Below are positions 15,744-22,552 of a stretch of DNA of 22,552 nucleotides, in pieces. Position 1 is the first letter of the stretch, and every line of letters begins with the position of its first letter. Position numbers and translations under genes: made by a program. This DNA comes from Methanosarcina sp. (GTDB lineage: Archaea > Halobacteriota > Methanosarcinia > Methanosarcinales > Methanosarcinaceae). Under the pieces are notes generated by a model. That model saw nothing but the letters and a program-made list of their open reading frames with translations. It was not told where the DNA came from and made no database searches. The DNA lies in contig JAMXLQ010000185.1 of assembly GCA_024280975.1 (NCBI GenBank), positions 1 through 22,552 of the forward strand, read 5' to 3'.

Positions 15744-17939
15744 GTGATAGCAATGGAGCGGAACTTCCCCATTCAGTGTGCAGATTTTGATAGGCTGATT
15801 ATGGATAATGTTAAAGGAACTCGGGTAGAAGTTTCCGGTATGCCTGACCTCAGCGATCCATGTTTATATACAGACCGTGAGTACAGCTGGCTTCAATTCA
15901 ATGACAGAGTACTTGAAGAGGCTTTTGATGATCGTAATCCTCTGCTTGAAAGAGTCAAGTTTCTTTCAATTTTTGGAAGCAACCTTGATGAGTTTTTCAT
16001 GGTCAGAGTTTCAGGCATCCAGAAGAGAATAGTGGAAGCTATGAAAGATGATCGGACAGACGAGCTGGCGCAGGAACAGCTTCGTATCATTCGGGAAGAG
16101 CTTCTCAGGCAGCTCCCTCTTAATGACAGTTGCTGGAATGAAATCCTTGAGCCTGCTCTCAGGGAAAAGGGAATTAAAGTTCTTAATTACTTTGAACTTT
16201 CCGGAAAGGAAAGAGAAAGGTTGAGAGATTATTTCGAGAGAAATATTTTCCCTTTACTTACTCCTCTGGGTTTTGATTCAGGGCACCCTTTCCCTCATAT
16301 TTCCAACCTCAGTCTTAATCTTGCAGTATTAATTGACGATCCGGACTATGGGGAGCGCTTTGCAAGGGTCAAGATCCCTCCAATGTTCACGAGACTAATA
16401 GTTGTTCCTGAAGATGACCAGGAGAGAATAACTTCCAGTCTAGAAGAGCTGAAAACAGGACGTTTTGTCTGGCTCGAACAGCTTATCGCTGCAAATCTTG
16501 ATCTTCTGTTTCCTGGCCAGCGCATCCTGGGGGCTTATCCATTTAGAATCACACGCGATGCAGACCTTGGATTTGATGAGGATGGGGACAAAGACCTTTT
16601 GACCGCTGTAAAACAGAGAGTCGGCAGAAACTACTTCGGGTCGGTTGTCAGACTTGAGACCGATTATACAATGCCCTCAAGAGTTTCGGACATCCTTCTT
16701 AAAAACCTGGATCTTACCTCTTCCCTTATGTTCAGGTCTGCAGCCCCTCTGGGGCTCTCAAGTCTCATTAAACTTGCACAGATTAACCGTCCTGATCTTA
16801 AGTATGAGCCCTTCGAGCCGAAAAAACATTCTCAGCTGGTAAACAGGGGGAAAATTTTTGCAAATCTGAAAAAACGAGATATTCTTCTCCACCATCCCTA
16901 TGATAGTTTCGAATCGGTAATTGATTTCGTGGAGGAGGCTGCCGACGATTCTGATGTTCTGGCAATCAAAATGACCTTGTACAGAGTGGATGACAATTCC
17001 AGAATTATTCAGGCCCTTATGAAGGCTGCGGATCGAAAAAAGCAAGTAGCGGTTCTGGTGGAACTTAAAGCCCGTTTCGATGAGGAGAACAACATAGGCT
17101 GGGCAAAAGAACTTGAACGTAAAGGGGTCCATGTAGCTTATGGCTTCCCAGGGCGTAAAACCCATGCCAAGATGTGTCTGGTTGTCAGGGCCGAAAAAGA
17201 AGGCATCAGGTACTACGTGCACATGAGCACAGGAAACTATAATGCGGTTACAGGAAGACTGTACACTGATCTAGGATACCTGACAAGTGACCCATTTATA
17301 GGAAAGGATGTCTCTGACCTGTTTAATGCCCTTACCGGGTATTCTAGAAAGGACCATTATATCAAACTCCTTGTAGCTCCTCAAACTTTAAGACATCAGA
17401 TCCTGGAACGCATCAGGCGTGAAATCGATCTTCATGAGAAATACGGGAACGGATACCTAATCTTCAAGATGAATTCTCTTGTGGACTTCCAGTGCATTCG
17501 GGAACTTTACAGGGCTTCCCAGGTAGGAGTGAAAGTAGATCTTCTTGTCCGGGGAATCTGCTGCCTCAGGCCAGGTATTTTTGGGCTCAGTGAGAATATC
17601 AGGGTTACTTCAATAGTTGGCCGTTTTCTTGAACACTCTAGAGCATATTATTTCAGGAACGGAGGAAAAGAAGAGATCTTTATAGGAAGCGCCGATCTCA
17701 TGCCGCGCAACTTGGACAATAGGGTAGAAATCCTCTTTCCCATATCTGCCGAGTACGTTCCTGTCGTGAGGGATGTAATCCTTGGCACTTACCTGAAAGA
17801 TAACGTAAAAGCTCGTCTACTGCTTCCTAATGGCAGGACTGAAAGGATTTACCCGCAGCCCGAAGAAGAAGAACTGGACTCTCAGTTGTGGATGCTTGAG
17901 AATAGTAGAAGTTGGGATTTAAGCTCTCAAAAAGACTGA
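15744..17939 (+). CDS. ppk: Polyphosphate kinase (PPK1 family)
   Basis: The 731-residue enzyme reversibly builds inorganic polyphosphate from ATP gamma-phosphate. The N-terminal PPK domain is shown by YSWLQFNDRVLEEA and FFMVRVSG, a mark of PPK1. The two phospholipase-D-like catalytic domains carry the phosphorylated His474 in GRKTHAKM, the second active-site His631 in LEHSRAYYF, and GSADLMPRNLDNRVE. The length is usual for PPK1 (about 690-740). GTG 15744 follows CAGGTCACGC at SD distance; ATG 15753 is the alternative. No exopolyphosphatase or phosphate transporter gene is adjacent, and no Pho-type site was recognised. Confidence 0.94.
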   Translation: MIAMERNFPIQCADFDRLIMDNVKGTRVEVSGMPDLSDPCLYTDREYSWLQFNDRVLEEAFDDRNPLLERVKFLSIFGSNLDEFFMVRVSGIQKRIVEAMKDDRTDELAQEQLRIIREELLRQLPLNDSCWNEILEPALREKGIKVLNYFELSGKERERLRDYFERNIFPLLTPLGFDSGHPFPHISNLSLNLAVLIDDPDYGERFARVKIPPMFTRLIVVPEDDQERITSSLEELKTGRFVWLEQLIAANLDLLFPGQRILGAYPFRITRDADLGFDEDGDKDLLTAVKQRVGRNYFGSVVRLETDYTMPSRVSDILLKNLDLTSSLMFRSAAPLGLSSLIKLAQINRPDLKYEPFEPKKHSQLVNRGKIFANLKKRDILLHHPYDSFESVIDFVEEAADDSDVLAIKMTLYRVDDNSRIIQALMKAADRKKQVAVLVELKARFDEENNIGWAKELERKGVHVAYGFPGRKTHAKMCLVVRAEKEGIRYYVHMSTGNYNAVTGRLYTDLGYLTSDPFIGKDVSDLFNALTGYSRKDHYIKLLVAPQTLRHQILERIRREIDLHEKYGNGYLIFKMNSLVDFQCIRELYRASQVGVKVDLLVRGICCLRPGIFGLSENIRVTSIVGRFLEHSRAYYFRNGGKEEIFIGSADLMPRNLDNRVEILFPISAEYVPVVRDVILGTYLKDNVKARLLLPNGRTERIYPQPEEEELDSQLWMLENSRSWDLSSQKD

Positions 17940-17949
17940 AAATGGGAAA

Positions 17950-18012
17950 ATCTTCTTCTTCTTCTTCTTTTTACTTTCTCTCGCCTTTTTCTTTACTTTT
18001 TTCTATTTTAGG
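17950..18012 (+). terminator. Pyrimidine-rich termination tract after ppk
   Basis: Ten bases past the ppk stop begins a long T/C stretch: six TTC triplets, then TTTTTAC, CTTTTTCTTTAC and TTTTTTC. Oligo-T runs of this sort are the usual archaeal intrinsic termination signal. No hairpin is needed or seen. Confidence 0.6.
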
Positions 18013-18276
18013 CAGTGTAATTATTTTTTTCTGTAAAATCATAAATCTCAAGAAATTATTGGACAGGAACTTACATATCGAGTATCAATTTCTCCAAAGT
18101 ATACAAAAATTTGACTCCAAATTTACATCAAATTCTCTATGATGCCGTTTTAGTAAAGTCCTTCAGGTTTTAAATTCAGTAATTTCCCACAAAGCTACTG
18201 TAATTTTGAGCCAGTCGTCAGAATTACAGCGATTTATGGCGTGGATATTGGCAGAAACCTAGTTGTTTTCGGAAAA

Positions 18277-18511
18277 TCACTGAAAATATAGTTTGTAAAG
18301 AATAACAAAAATTATGAAAACAGTCGTTAGAAGACTGATTACGAAAAGAGCGAGCAAAAATCTGAAGGATTGATATTCTTCAAAAGATCGGTCAAACCCC
18401 AGATACTGTCTGAAAAGAAATTAACGGTTTTATTGTAGAATTCAAATGACATACGATAACATAAGCTAACCAGATGTAAAAGATATCGGCTATTTGCATT
18501 TGCTTATACAT
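18277..18511 (-). pseudogene. Possible remnant of a small membrane protein, frameshifted
   Basis: Minus-strand ATG 18511 opens 39 codons (MYKQMQIADIFYIWLAYVIV and onward) to a TGA at 18392-18394. In another minus frame the sequence reads on without a stop to 18277, with a charged start FRQYLGFDRSFEEYQSFRF followed by a strongly hydrophobic helix (LLALFVISLLTTVFIIFVIL) and a TGA. Together they look like a two-helix protein broken by one frameshift near 18400-18420. I recognise no family, and chance hydrophobicity in AT-rich DNA is a real alternative. Confidence 0.25.
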
Positions 18512-18541
18512 TACAGGCTTGGGTAAAGGGCAGGAGGGTAT

Positions 18542-18688
18542 CTGGCCAACACACTAGCGGATTGGGCATGGTCACGATATAAGGACCGGCCAGAAAAATC
18601 CCGCCTGATAAACTGTTACCTTTACCTGTAGATTAACATGCGGTAGAGAACTAATCTCCAAAAAAGCAGGCAAAAAAAGTAGGCGGGA
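18542..18688. ncRNA. Candidate structured RNA or folded DNA element
   Basis: Several perfectly paired arms cluster in 147 bases: CTGGCC (18542-18547) with GGCCAG (18588-18593); inside it GGTC (18570-18573) with GACC (18584-18587); then TCCCGCCT (18599-18606) with AGGCGGGA (18681-18688), enclosing AGATTA (18630-18635) with TAATCT (18652-18657). This local segment is more GC-rich than its surroundings, a known mark of archaeal structured RNA. The strand cannot be fixed, no known RNA family was recognised, and no protein frame explains it. Confidence 0.3.
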
Positions 18689-18823
18689 ATCTGGTATTTA
18701 GTACACAGAAGTGAATGAAGTCACGGAAATCAGGCCCGAAAAACCATCTTCATCAACTTTTCCTCATCAATTTTATGCGTTGGGTTTGTTATATTTCACA
18801 TTGTCGGATTTAACCTTCCCGAT

Positions 18824-18845
18824 GTTCTGATTATAAGATCAGAAC
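18824..18845. repeat. 8-bp perfect inverted repeat in the ppk-mgtA gap
   Basis: GTTCTGAT (18824-18831) and ATCAGAAC (18838-18845) are perfectly complementary around TATAAG. It could be a hairpin or a dimer site. There is no gene start nearby to regulate. Confidence 0.4.
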
Positions 18846-19020
18846 CAAAGCAGACACAAGAACTAAGGTAGATAACAAGAATCAAGTAGAAACAAGAAAC
18901 AGACGACACTCCTCATAATTCATCCCACAAATAACGAACTCTTTGGTTGTTGTCTTCTCATTTCTAATGTAGTTTCTAGCGCGAATCGTTAAAGCCTCCT
19001 ATTTTATAAGATATGAGTTT

Positions 19021-19074
19021 AACGAAATTGGGGAAGTCACACAGGTGGCAAAACCATTGTGGCTTCCTTTCGTT
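19021..19074 (-). terminator. Long hairpin downstream of the mgtA transcript (3' end structure)
   Basis: AACGAAA (19021-19027) pairs with TTTCGTT (19068-19074). Inside, GGAAGTCACA (19032-19041) pairs with TGTGGCTTCC (19058-19067) with one G-U pair, and GGT with ACC close the apex. Only a 4-base bulge interrupts the outer stems, so about 20 base pairs stack. It lies 78-131 bases past the stop of the 69-residue gene. No U-run follows on the minus strand, so RNA 3' end protection is as likely as termination; a mobile-element remnant is a third option. Confidence 0.4.
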
Positions 19075-19151
19075 CTTGAGATAAACAGCTTTCATTTGCA
19101 ACTAAAAATATAATATAAGATCCAGTTGACTTGAAAAAGTGCAATAATGAC

Positions 19152-19361
19152 TTAAGACTGTTTGTTTTCAATAAAATAAGATGAGACTAATGCAAAAGGA
19201 AAAAGGAAAAAACCGAATAAATACCATTTGATAAAACTTCTGCCTTTTTCAAAAGCTTTAACAGCAGGATATGTTGAAAACAGTCCAAGGAGCATTATAC
19301 CACAGACCCCGAATAGTCCAAAAGCTGTGTAGAAATTTGTCCCTATTACTATGCTTACCAT
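19152..19361 (-). CDS. Small two-helix membrane protein next to mgtA
   Basis: This 69-residue protein has two predicted membrane helices (about residues 10-28, AFGLFGVCGIMLLGLFS, and 45-63, IKWYLFGFFLFPFALVSSYF) joined by a basic loop with AFEKGRSFIKW. A strong SD (AAGGAGACG) lies 8 bases before ATG 19361, and it begins 22 bases after the mgtA stop on the same strand, so cotranscription is likely. I do not recognise a named family. The loop motif KGRSF followed by a W-Y-L-F-G helix resembles small uncharacterised membrane proteins of bacteria and archaea. A role as an accessory or regulatory peptide of the Mg2+ ATPase is inferred only from position. Confidence 0.75.
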   Translation of the reverse strand: MVSIVIGTNFYTAFGLFGVCGIMLLGLFSTYPAVKAFEKGRSFIKWYLFGFFLFPFALVSSYFIENKQS

Positions 19362-19383
19362 AATAACGTCTCCTTATTAATAA

Positions 19384-22062
19384 TTACAGGAATTCGCCGT
19401 ATCTTCTTTTGTACATCGTCTTCAGAAATGTCGCGAGAAACATATAGCATAAAATAGTGCCGATCAGCCATGGGAAATAGGCAACAGGCATTGCTGACAT
19501 GCCTAATATTTTCCCAAATTGTGTGTAAGGGATAATGGTTCCGACCGCAATTGATGCGGAGGTTAACAGCAAGACTGGCAATGACGCTGCACTTTGAATA
19601 AAAGGTATTTTCGGTGTGCGGATCATGTGAATGACAAGCGTTTGAGACCACAAACTTTCCACAAACCATCCGGCGTTAAACAGGCTGGCAAACAATACGT
19701 TATTGACACCCGCCGCACCATACGCTCCACCGTATACGGCAGGGCAGATTACGAAAAACATGAAAATATAGGTAGTGAGGTCAAATACCGAACTTGTGGG
19801 ACCGAGCCAGATCATGAAACTGCCGATAGAGGAGGCATCCCATTTGCGCGGTACCTTAAGATAATCCTCATCCATATTGTCCCATGGAATAGCAATGCAG
19901 GAAATGTCATAAATTAAATTGAGGAAAAGTATCTGAATTGGCTTCATTGGCAAAAAAGGAAGGAACGCACTTGCGGTAACTACCGAAAACATATTGCCGA
20001 AGTTGGAGCTGGCAGTCATTTTGATATATTTAATAATGTTTCCAAAGGTCCAGCGTCCTTCCACGACTCCCTGCTCAAGCACCATCAAATCTTTCTCAAG
20101 GAGGATAATGTCAGCAGACTCTTTTGCAATGTCAACAGCTGTGTCAACTGAAATGCTTACATCAGCCTCATGCATAGCGGGTGCATCATTGATGCCGTCG
20201 CCCATAAAGCCCACAGTATGGCCGTTTTCACGCAAAATTCGGACTATTCGTGCTTTTTGCTGTGGACTGAGTTTTGCAAAAACGTTTGTATTTTCTACTA
20301 CAGAAGAAAGCTCGTTGTCGTCCATTTCATAAATATCCGTACCAAGTAACAAGTTTTCCGCTTTAATCCCCACCTGCTTGCAGATATATCTTGTTACTGC
20401 GTCGTTATCACCTGTTAATACTTTGACAGACACTCCGTATTCATTCAATGCCTTAATAGCAGCTGTCGCAGTTTCTTTAGCAGGATCAAGAAAGGCAAGG
20501 TAACCGATCAGTACCATATTAGCCTCATCCTTTACAGAGAAAACACCCTCTACCGAAGGATTGTTTTTCTGTGCTACTGCCAAAACACGCATTCCTTCAC
20601 TGTTCAATTTCCTTACAGTCGAAAGAATTTCCTGTCTTATTTTATCGGTGAGTAAAACAACTGCTCCTTCGTATTCCGCATATGTTGAGATAGACAGCAT
20701 TTCTTCAACAGCACCTTTTGTGATGAGCTGGGTTTTACCTCCATGGTCGCGGATGACGACACTCATTCTTCGCCTGTTGAAATCAAACGGTATTTCGTCC
20801 ACTTTAATATATCTTTCCTTCATGGAACGATAGGGCTCAGATCTTGCATGGTTGAGAATTGCAACATCCATGAGATTTTTAAGCCCTGTCTGGTAATAGC
20901 TGTTTAAAAACGCGTGACGTAATATTCTTTCGTCTTCATTGCCGTGTATATCAAGATAATATTCCAGTACAACTTTATCCTGCGTTATTGTTCCTGTCTT
21001 ATCGGTACAGAGGACATCCATGGCTCCAAAGTTCTGCATCGAATTCAGGTTTTTGACAATGGTCTTTTTCTTTGCCATTGAAGCTGCACCTTTTGCAAGA
21101 TTGGTGGTTACAATCATTGGCAACATTTCGGGAGTGAGGCCAACTGCAACGGATAGAGCAAACAAAAAAGCTTGGAACCAGTCACCCTTTGTAAAACCAT
21201 TGACAAACAGCACTACAGGTACCATACACATCATGAAGCGGATAAGTACCCAGCTTACGGAATTAATGCCTTTCTCAAAGCTTGTTACAACCTGCTTGTC
21301 GGTAATTGTCTTTGCCATGGAGCCGAAACAGGTATAATCGCCGGTGGCAAGAACAATACAGGTGGCAGAACCGCTGACAACATTACTACCCATGAAAGCT
21401 AGATTAGGAAGCTCCAATGGATTCTTACTGTCTTGATTCACAACGTGGTCGTATTTTTCTAGTGGCTCACTCTCACCGGTAAGGGAAGCTTGGCTTACGA
21501 ATAGATCTTTACAGGCGATAATGCGGACGTCGGCCGGAATCATGTCTCCCGCTGACAAATAAATAATATCTCCGGGTACTATCTCCGCAAGAGGCACTTC
21601 CTTTTTGCCTTCATCCCCACGTGAAACGGTTGCGGTTGTATGAACCATGGCCTTAAGCTTTTCCGCAGCATTATTAGAACGCGTTTCCTGAAAAAAGCGG
21701 AGGAGGCCGCTGATTAATACCATAGTACAAATAATAATAACTGTTCGGGGATTCTCATCGCCAGGGGCGGCAATTAGAACATCCGTTACAAGAGAAATAG
21801 TCGCAAGGAAAAAAAGCACAATGGTAAAAGGATTTACAAAAGCGCTTATCAATCTTTTGTAAACCGATTCCGGTTTTTCATGTGAAATTTCGTTTCTTCC
21901 GTATTTATCTCTGAGCTCTTTTGCAGTCTCTTCACTGTACCCATTCAGGATGGTGCTGTATTGTTTCAACAGTTTGTCTGCTTCCATCCTGCTTGCTACA
22001 AGTAGTTTCTCCGCAACCGGCGATACGGAATGAGAAACTGACTGAGTGATTTTCGTTTTCAT
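19384..22062 (-). CDS. mgtA: Mg2+-importing P-type ATPase (type IIIB)
   Basis: The 892-residue protein matches MgtA/MgtB, which bring Mg2+ into the cell at the cost of ATP. The motifs are in order: the cytosolic N-terminus with LSEETAKEL-like cation-ATPase segment (GYSEETAKELRDKYG), helices M1-M2 (FVNPFTIVLFFLATISLV and after), TGES in the actuator domain, TPEMLPMIV in M4, the phosphorylated Asp354 in CTDKTGTIT, KGAVEEM in the nucleotide domain, TGDNDAVT and GDGINDAPA hinge, and C-terminal helices ending MYKRRYGEFL. The length is that of the family (about 900). I start at ATG 22062, with GGAG 9 bases before it; the frame also reaches a TTG at 22077 inside the SD. The sequence is close to bacterial MgtA, so acquisition from bacteria is plausible. 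Confidence 0.94.
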   Translation of the reverse strand: MKTKITQSVSHSVSPVAEKLLVASRMEADKLLKQYSTILNGYSEETAKELRDKYGRNEISHEKPESVYKRLISAFVNPFTIVLFFLATISLVTDVLIAAPGDENPRTVIIICTMVLISGLLRFFQETRSNNAAEKLKAMVHTTATVSRGDEGKKEVPLAEIVPGDIIYLSAGDMIPADVRIIACKDLFVSQASLTGESEPLEKYDHVVNQDSKNPLELPNLAFMGSNVVSGSATCIVLATGDYTCFGSMAKTITDKQVVTSFEKGINSVSWVLIRFMMCMVPVVLFVNGFTKGDWFQAFLFALSVAVGLTPEMLPMIVTTNLAKGAASMAKKKTIVKNLNSMQNFGAMDVLCTDKTGTITQDKVVLEYYLDIHGNEDERILRHAFLNSYYQTGLKNLMDVAILNHARSEPYRSMKERYIKVDEIPFDFNRRRMSVVIRDHGGKTQLITKGAVEEMLSISTYAEYEGAVVLLTDKIRQEILSTVRKLNSEGMRVLAVAQKNNPSVEGVFSVKDEANMVLIGYLAFLDPAKETATAAIKALNEYGVSVKVLTGDNDAVTRYICKQVGIKAENLLLGTDIYEMDDNELSSVVENTNVFAKLSPQQKARIVRILRENGHTVGFMGDGINDAPAMHEADVSISVDTAVDIAKESADIILLEKDLMVLEQGVVEGRWTFGNIIKYIKMTASSNFGNMFSVVTASAFLPFLPMKPIQILFLNLIYDISCIAIPWDNMDEDYLKVPRKWDASSIGSFMIWLGPTSSVFDLTTYIFMFFVICPAVYGGAYGAAGVNNVLFASLFNAGWFVESLWSQTLVIHMIRTPKIPFIQSAASLPVLLLTSASIAVGTIIPYTQFGKILGMSAMPVAYFPWLIGTILCYMFLATFLKTMYKRRYGEFL

Positions 22063-22128
22063 GCTCAAAATCTCCAATTATTTTATGGTTCATTTTATCG
22101 ATCAGCTCTTAGCACAGCATTTCTATAG

Positions 22129-22178
22129 TTTTTATTGAGAATTGCGGTTTGAAAAACCGTCTACTTCCTCAATAAAAA
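22129..22178 (-). promoter_or_regulatory. Two-part stem-loop in the mgtA leader
   Basis: TTTTTATTGAG (22129-22139) pairs perfectly over 11 bases with CTCAATAAAAA (22168-22178). Inside, CGGTTT (22145-22150) pairs with AAACCG (22154-22159) around a 3-base loop, with unpaired purine-rich stretches between the stems. It lies about 67-116 bases upstream of the mgtA ATG and downstream of its likely TATA box, so it would be in the mRNA leader. Enterobacterial mgtA and Bacillus mgtE leaders sense Mg2+; this one does not match either architecture that I can see, so any sensor role is inference. Confidence 0.5.
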
Positions 22179-22233
22179 TTTATTTTTTCTGTTTTAAAAT
22201 CTCGTAATTATTTAAATTTTGTCCTCTGAATAT

Positions 22234-22243
22234 TCTTATATAA
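22234..22243 (-). promoter_or_regulatory. Candidate TATA box for mgtA
   Basis: On the minus strand ATTATATAAG lies in a strongly AT-rich stretch (22235-22250). It would place transcription start near 22212 and give a leader of about 150 bases that includes the stem-loop at 22129-22178. Confidence 0.45.
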
Positions 22244-22317
22244 TATATATTTTAGGGCCTTTGGTACTGTCAAGTCTACAGAGGATAGTCGATTTGTAGG
22301 GTCGATTATAGCTAGTA

Positions 22318-22430
22318 GGACTTACGCAGTTGAAATCCAAAATCAAGTACAATAAAAGTTATAGTTAAAGACGCGTTTTAAACAGTTATAGGTTTAATGC
22401 TATTGATTTTCAGTTCAACCGCGTAAATTC
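22318..22430. mobile_element. MITE-like element, 113 bp, with imperfect terminal inverted repeats
   Basis: The left end GGACTTACGCAGTTGAA (22318-22334) matches the complement of the right end (22414-22430) at 14 of 17 positions; pairing resumes further in with AAAATCAA against TTGATTTT. TAGCTAG flanks both sides (22309-22315 and 22431-22437) and may be a target duplication, though there are two extra bases on the left and the flank is itself nearly palindromic. There is no coding capacity, so this would be a non-autonomous derivative or a remnant of an insertion sequence. AGTTATAG occurs twice inside (22357-22364, 22384-22391). It sits about 75 bases upstream of the mgtA TATA box. Confidence 0.55.
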
Positions 22431-22552
22431 TAGCTAGAAAAAGTTCGGTAGTATGTCAAAAGTTCTGTAAATTTTTCCTGATAGATTACGGCTACAAAGT
22501 AGAAAAAATATTATCAAAGTTTATTTCTGGAAATTCACGAAAAATTCCATTT

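Larger units (their letters stand above)
17940..19151. other. 1.2-kb gap without an intact gene, rich in inverted repeats
   Basis: No complete ORF of known family lies here on either strand. A short plus frame from TTG 17912 overlaps ppk and encodes low-complexity sequence. What can be seen is the T-tract at the left, a decayed membrane-protein-like stretch on minus (18277-18511), a group of paired arms (18542-18688), an 8-base inverted repeat (18824-18845), and a long hairpin (19021-19074). It lies between convergent ppk and the mgtA unit, so no promoter is required here. Confidence 0.5.

Noticed and set aside
17951..17968. TTC triplet repeat as a possible repeat locus
   Set aside because: Six short triplets within a pyrimidine-rich terminator are better explained as a termination tract than as a repeat array.
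17912..18142. 76-codon plus frame overlapping the ppk end
   Set aside because: It starts with a TTG inside ppk and its middle is poly-Ser from a TTC repeat in the termination tract.
18540..18700. tRNA, group II intron or coding remnant in the structured block
   Set aside because: No T-loop or anticodon pattern, no domain V-like hairpin, and only short frames on each strand; kept only as a candidate structured element.

Overview
The window is archaeal and fits the genus Methanosarcina. It has moderate GC, long AT-rich intergenic regions, archaeal TATA-like boxes, a Methanosarcina-type S-layer duplication-domain protein, archaeal RadB, an archaeal Sec61-beta/SecG subunit, an archaeal-type inositol-phosphate synthase, and a class III ribonucleotide reductase paired with an NrdH-like redoxin. 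I do not assign a species. No rRNA, tRNA, CRISPR array or intact transposase gene was seen.

Layout. Positions 1-2066 (minus) hold most of a secreted S-layer-related protein that runs off the left edge. Next on the minus strand are thiL (2265-3272) and a compact anaerobic ribonucleotide reductase cluster, nrdH-like redoxin / nrdD / nrdG (7242 down to 3685). An 820-base gap with several small repeats separates this from radB (8063-8731, plus), whose only sensible start codon is AUA. radB converges on ino1 (8869-9975, minus). ino1 and mtnA (10456-11532, plus) diverge around a 16-bp perfect palindrome. A plus-strand series follows: secG/Sec61-beta (11821-11988), an overlapping membrane-anchored alpha/beta hydrolase (11972-12994), a HhH-MutS family ATPase (13047-15197), and polyphosphate kinase (15744-17939).

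A 1.2-kb gap (17940-19151) has no convincing gene but contains several strong inverted repeats and a decayed membrane-protein-like stretch. On the far right, minus strand, a bacterial-type Mg2+ P-type ATPase (mgtA, 19384-22062) is followed 22 bases later by a 69-residue two-helix membrane protein. The mgtA leader carries a long two-part hairpin, and further upstream lies a 113-bp MITE-like element with imperfect terminal inverted repeats.

Functionally most genes are housekeeping: thiamine diphosphate synthesis, anaerobic dNTP supply, recombination and repair (RadB, MutS family), inositol lipid headgroup supply, methylthioribose phosphate salvage, protein export, polyphosphate and Mg2+ uptake. 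I see no clear new multigene system. The points that deserve a second look are the AUA start of radB, the 24-residue tandem duplication and incomplete Cys set in NrdD, the mgtA leader hairpin with its small membrane partner, the MITE-like element, and the structured 1.2-kb gap.
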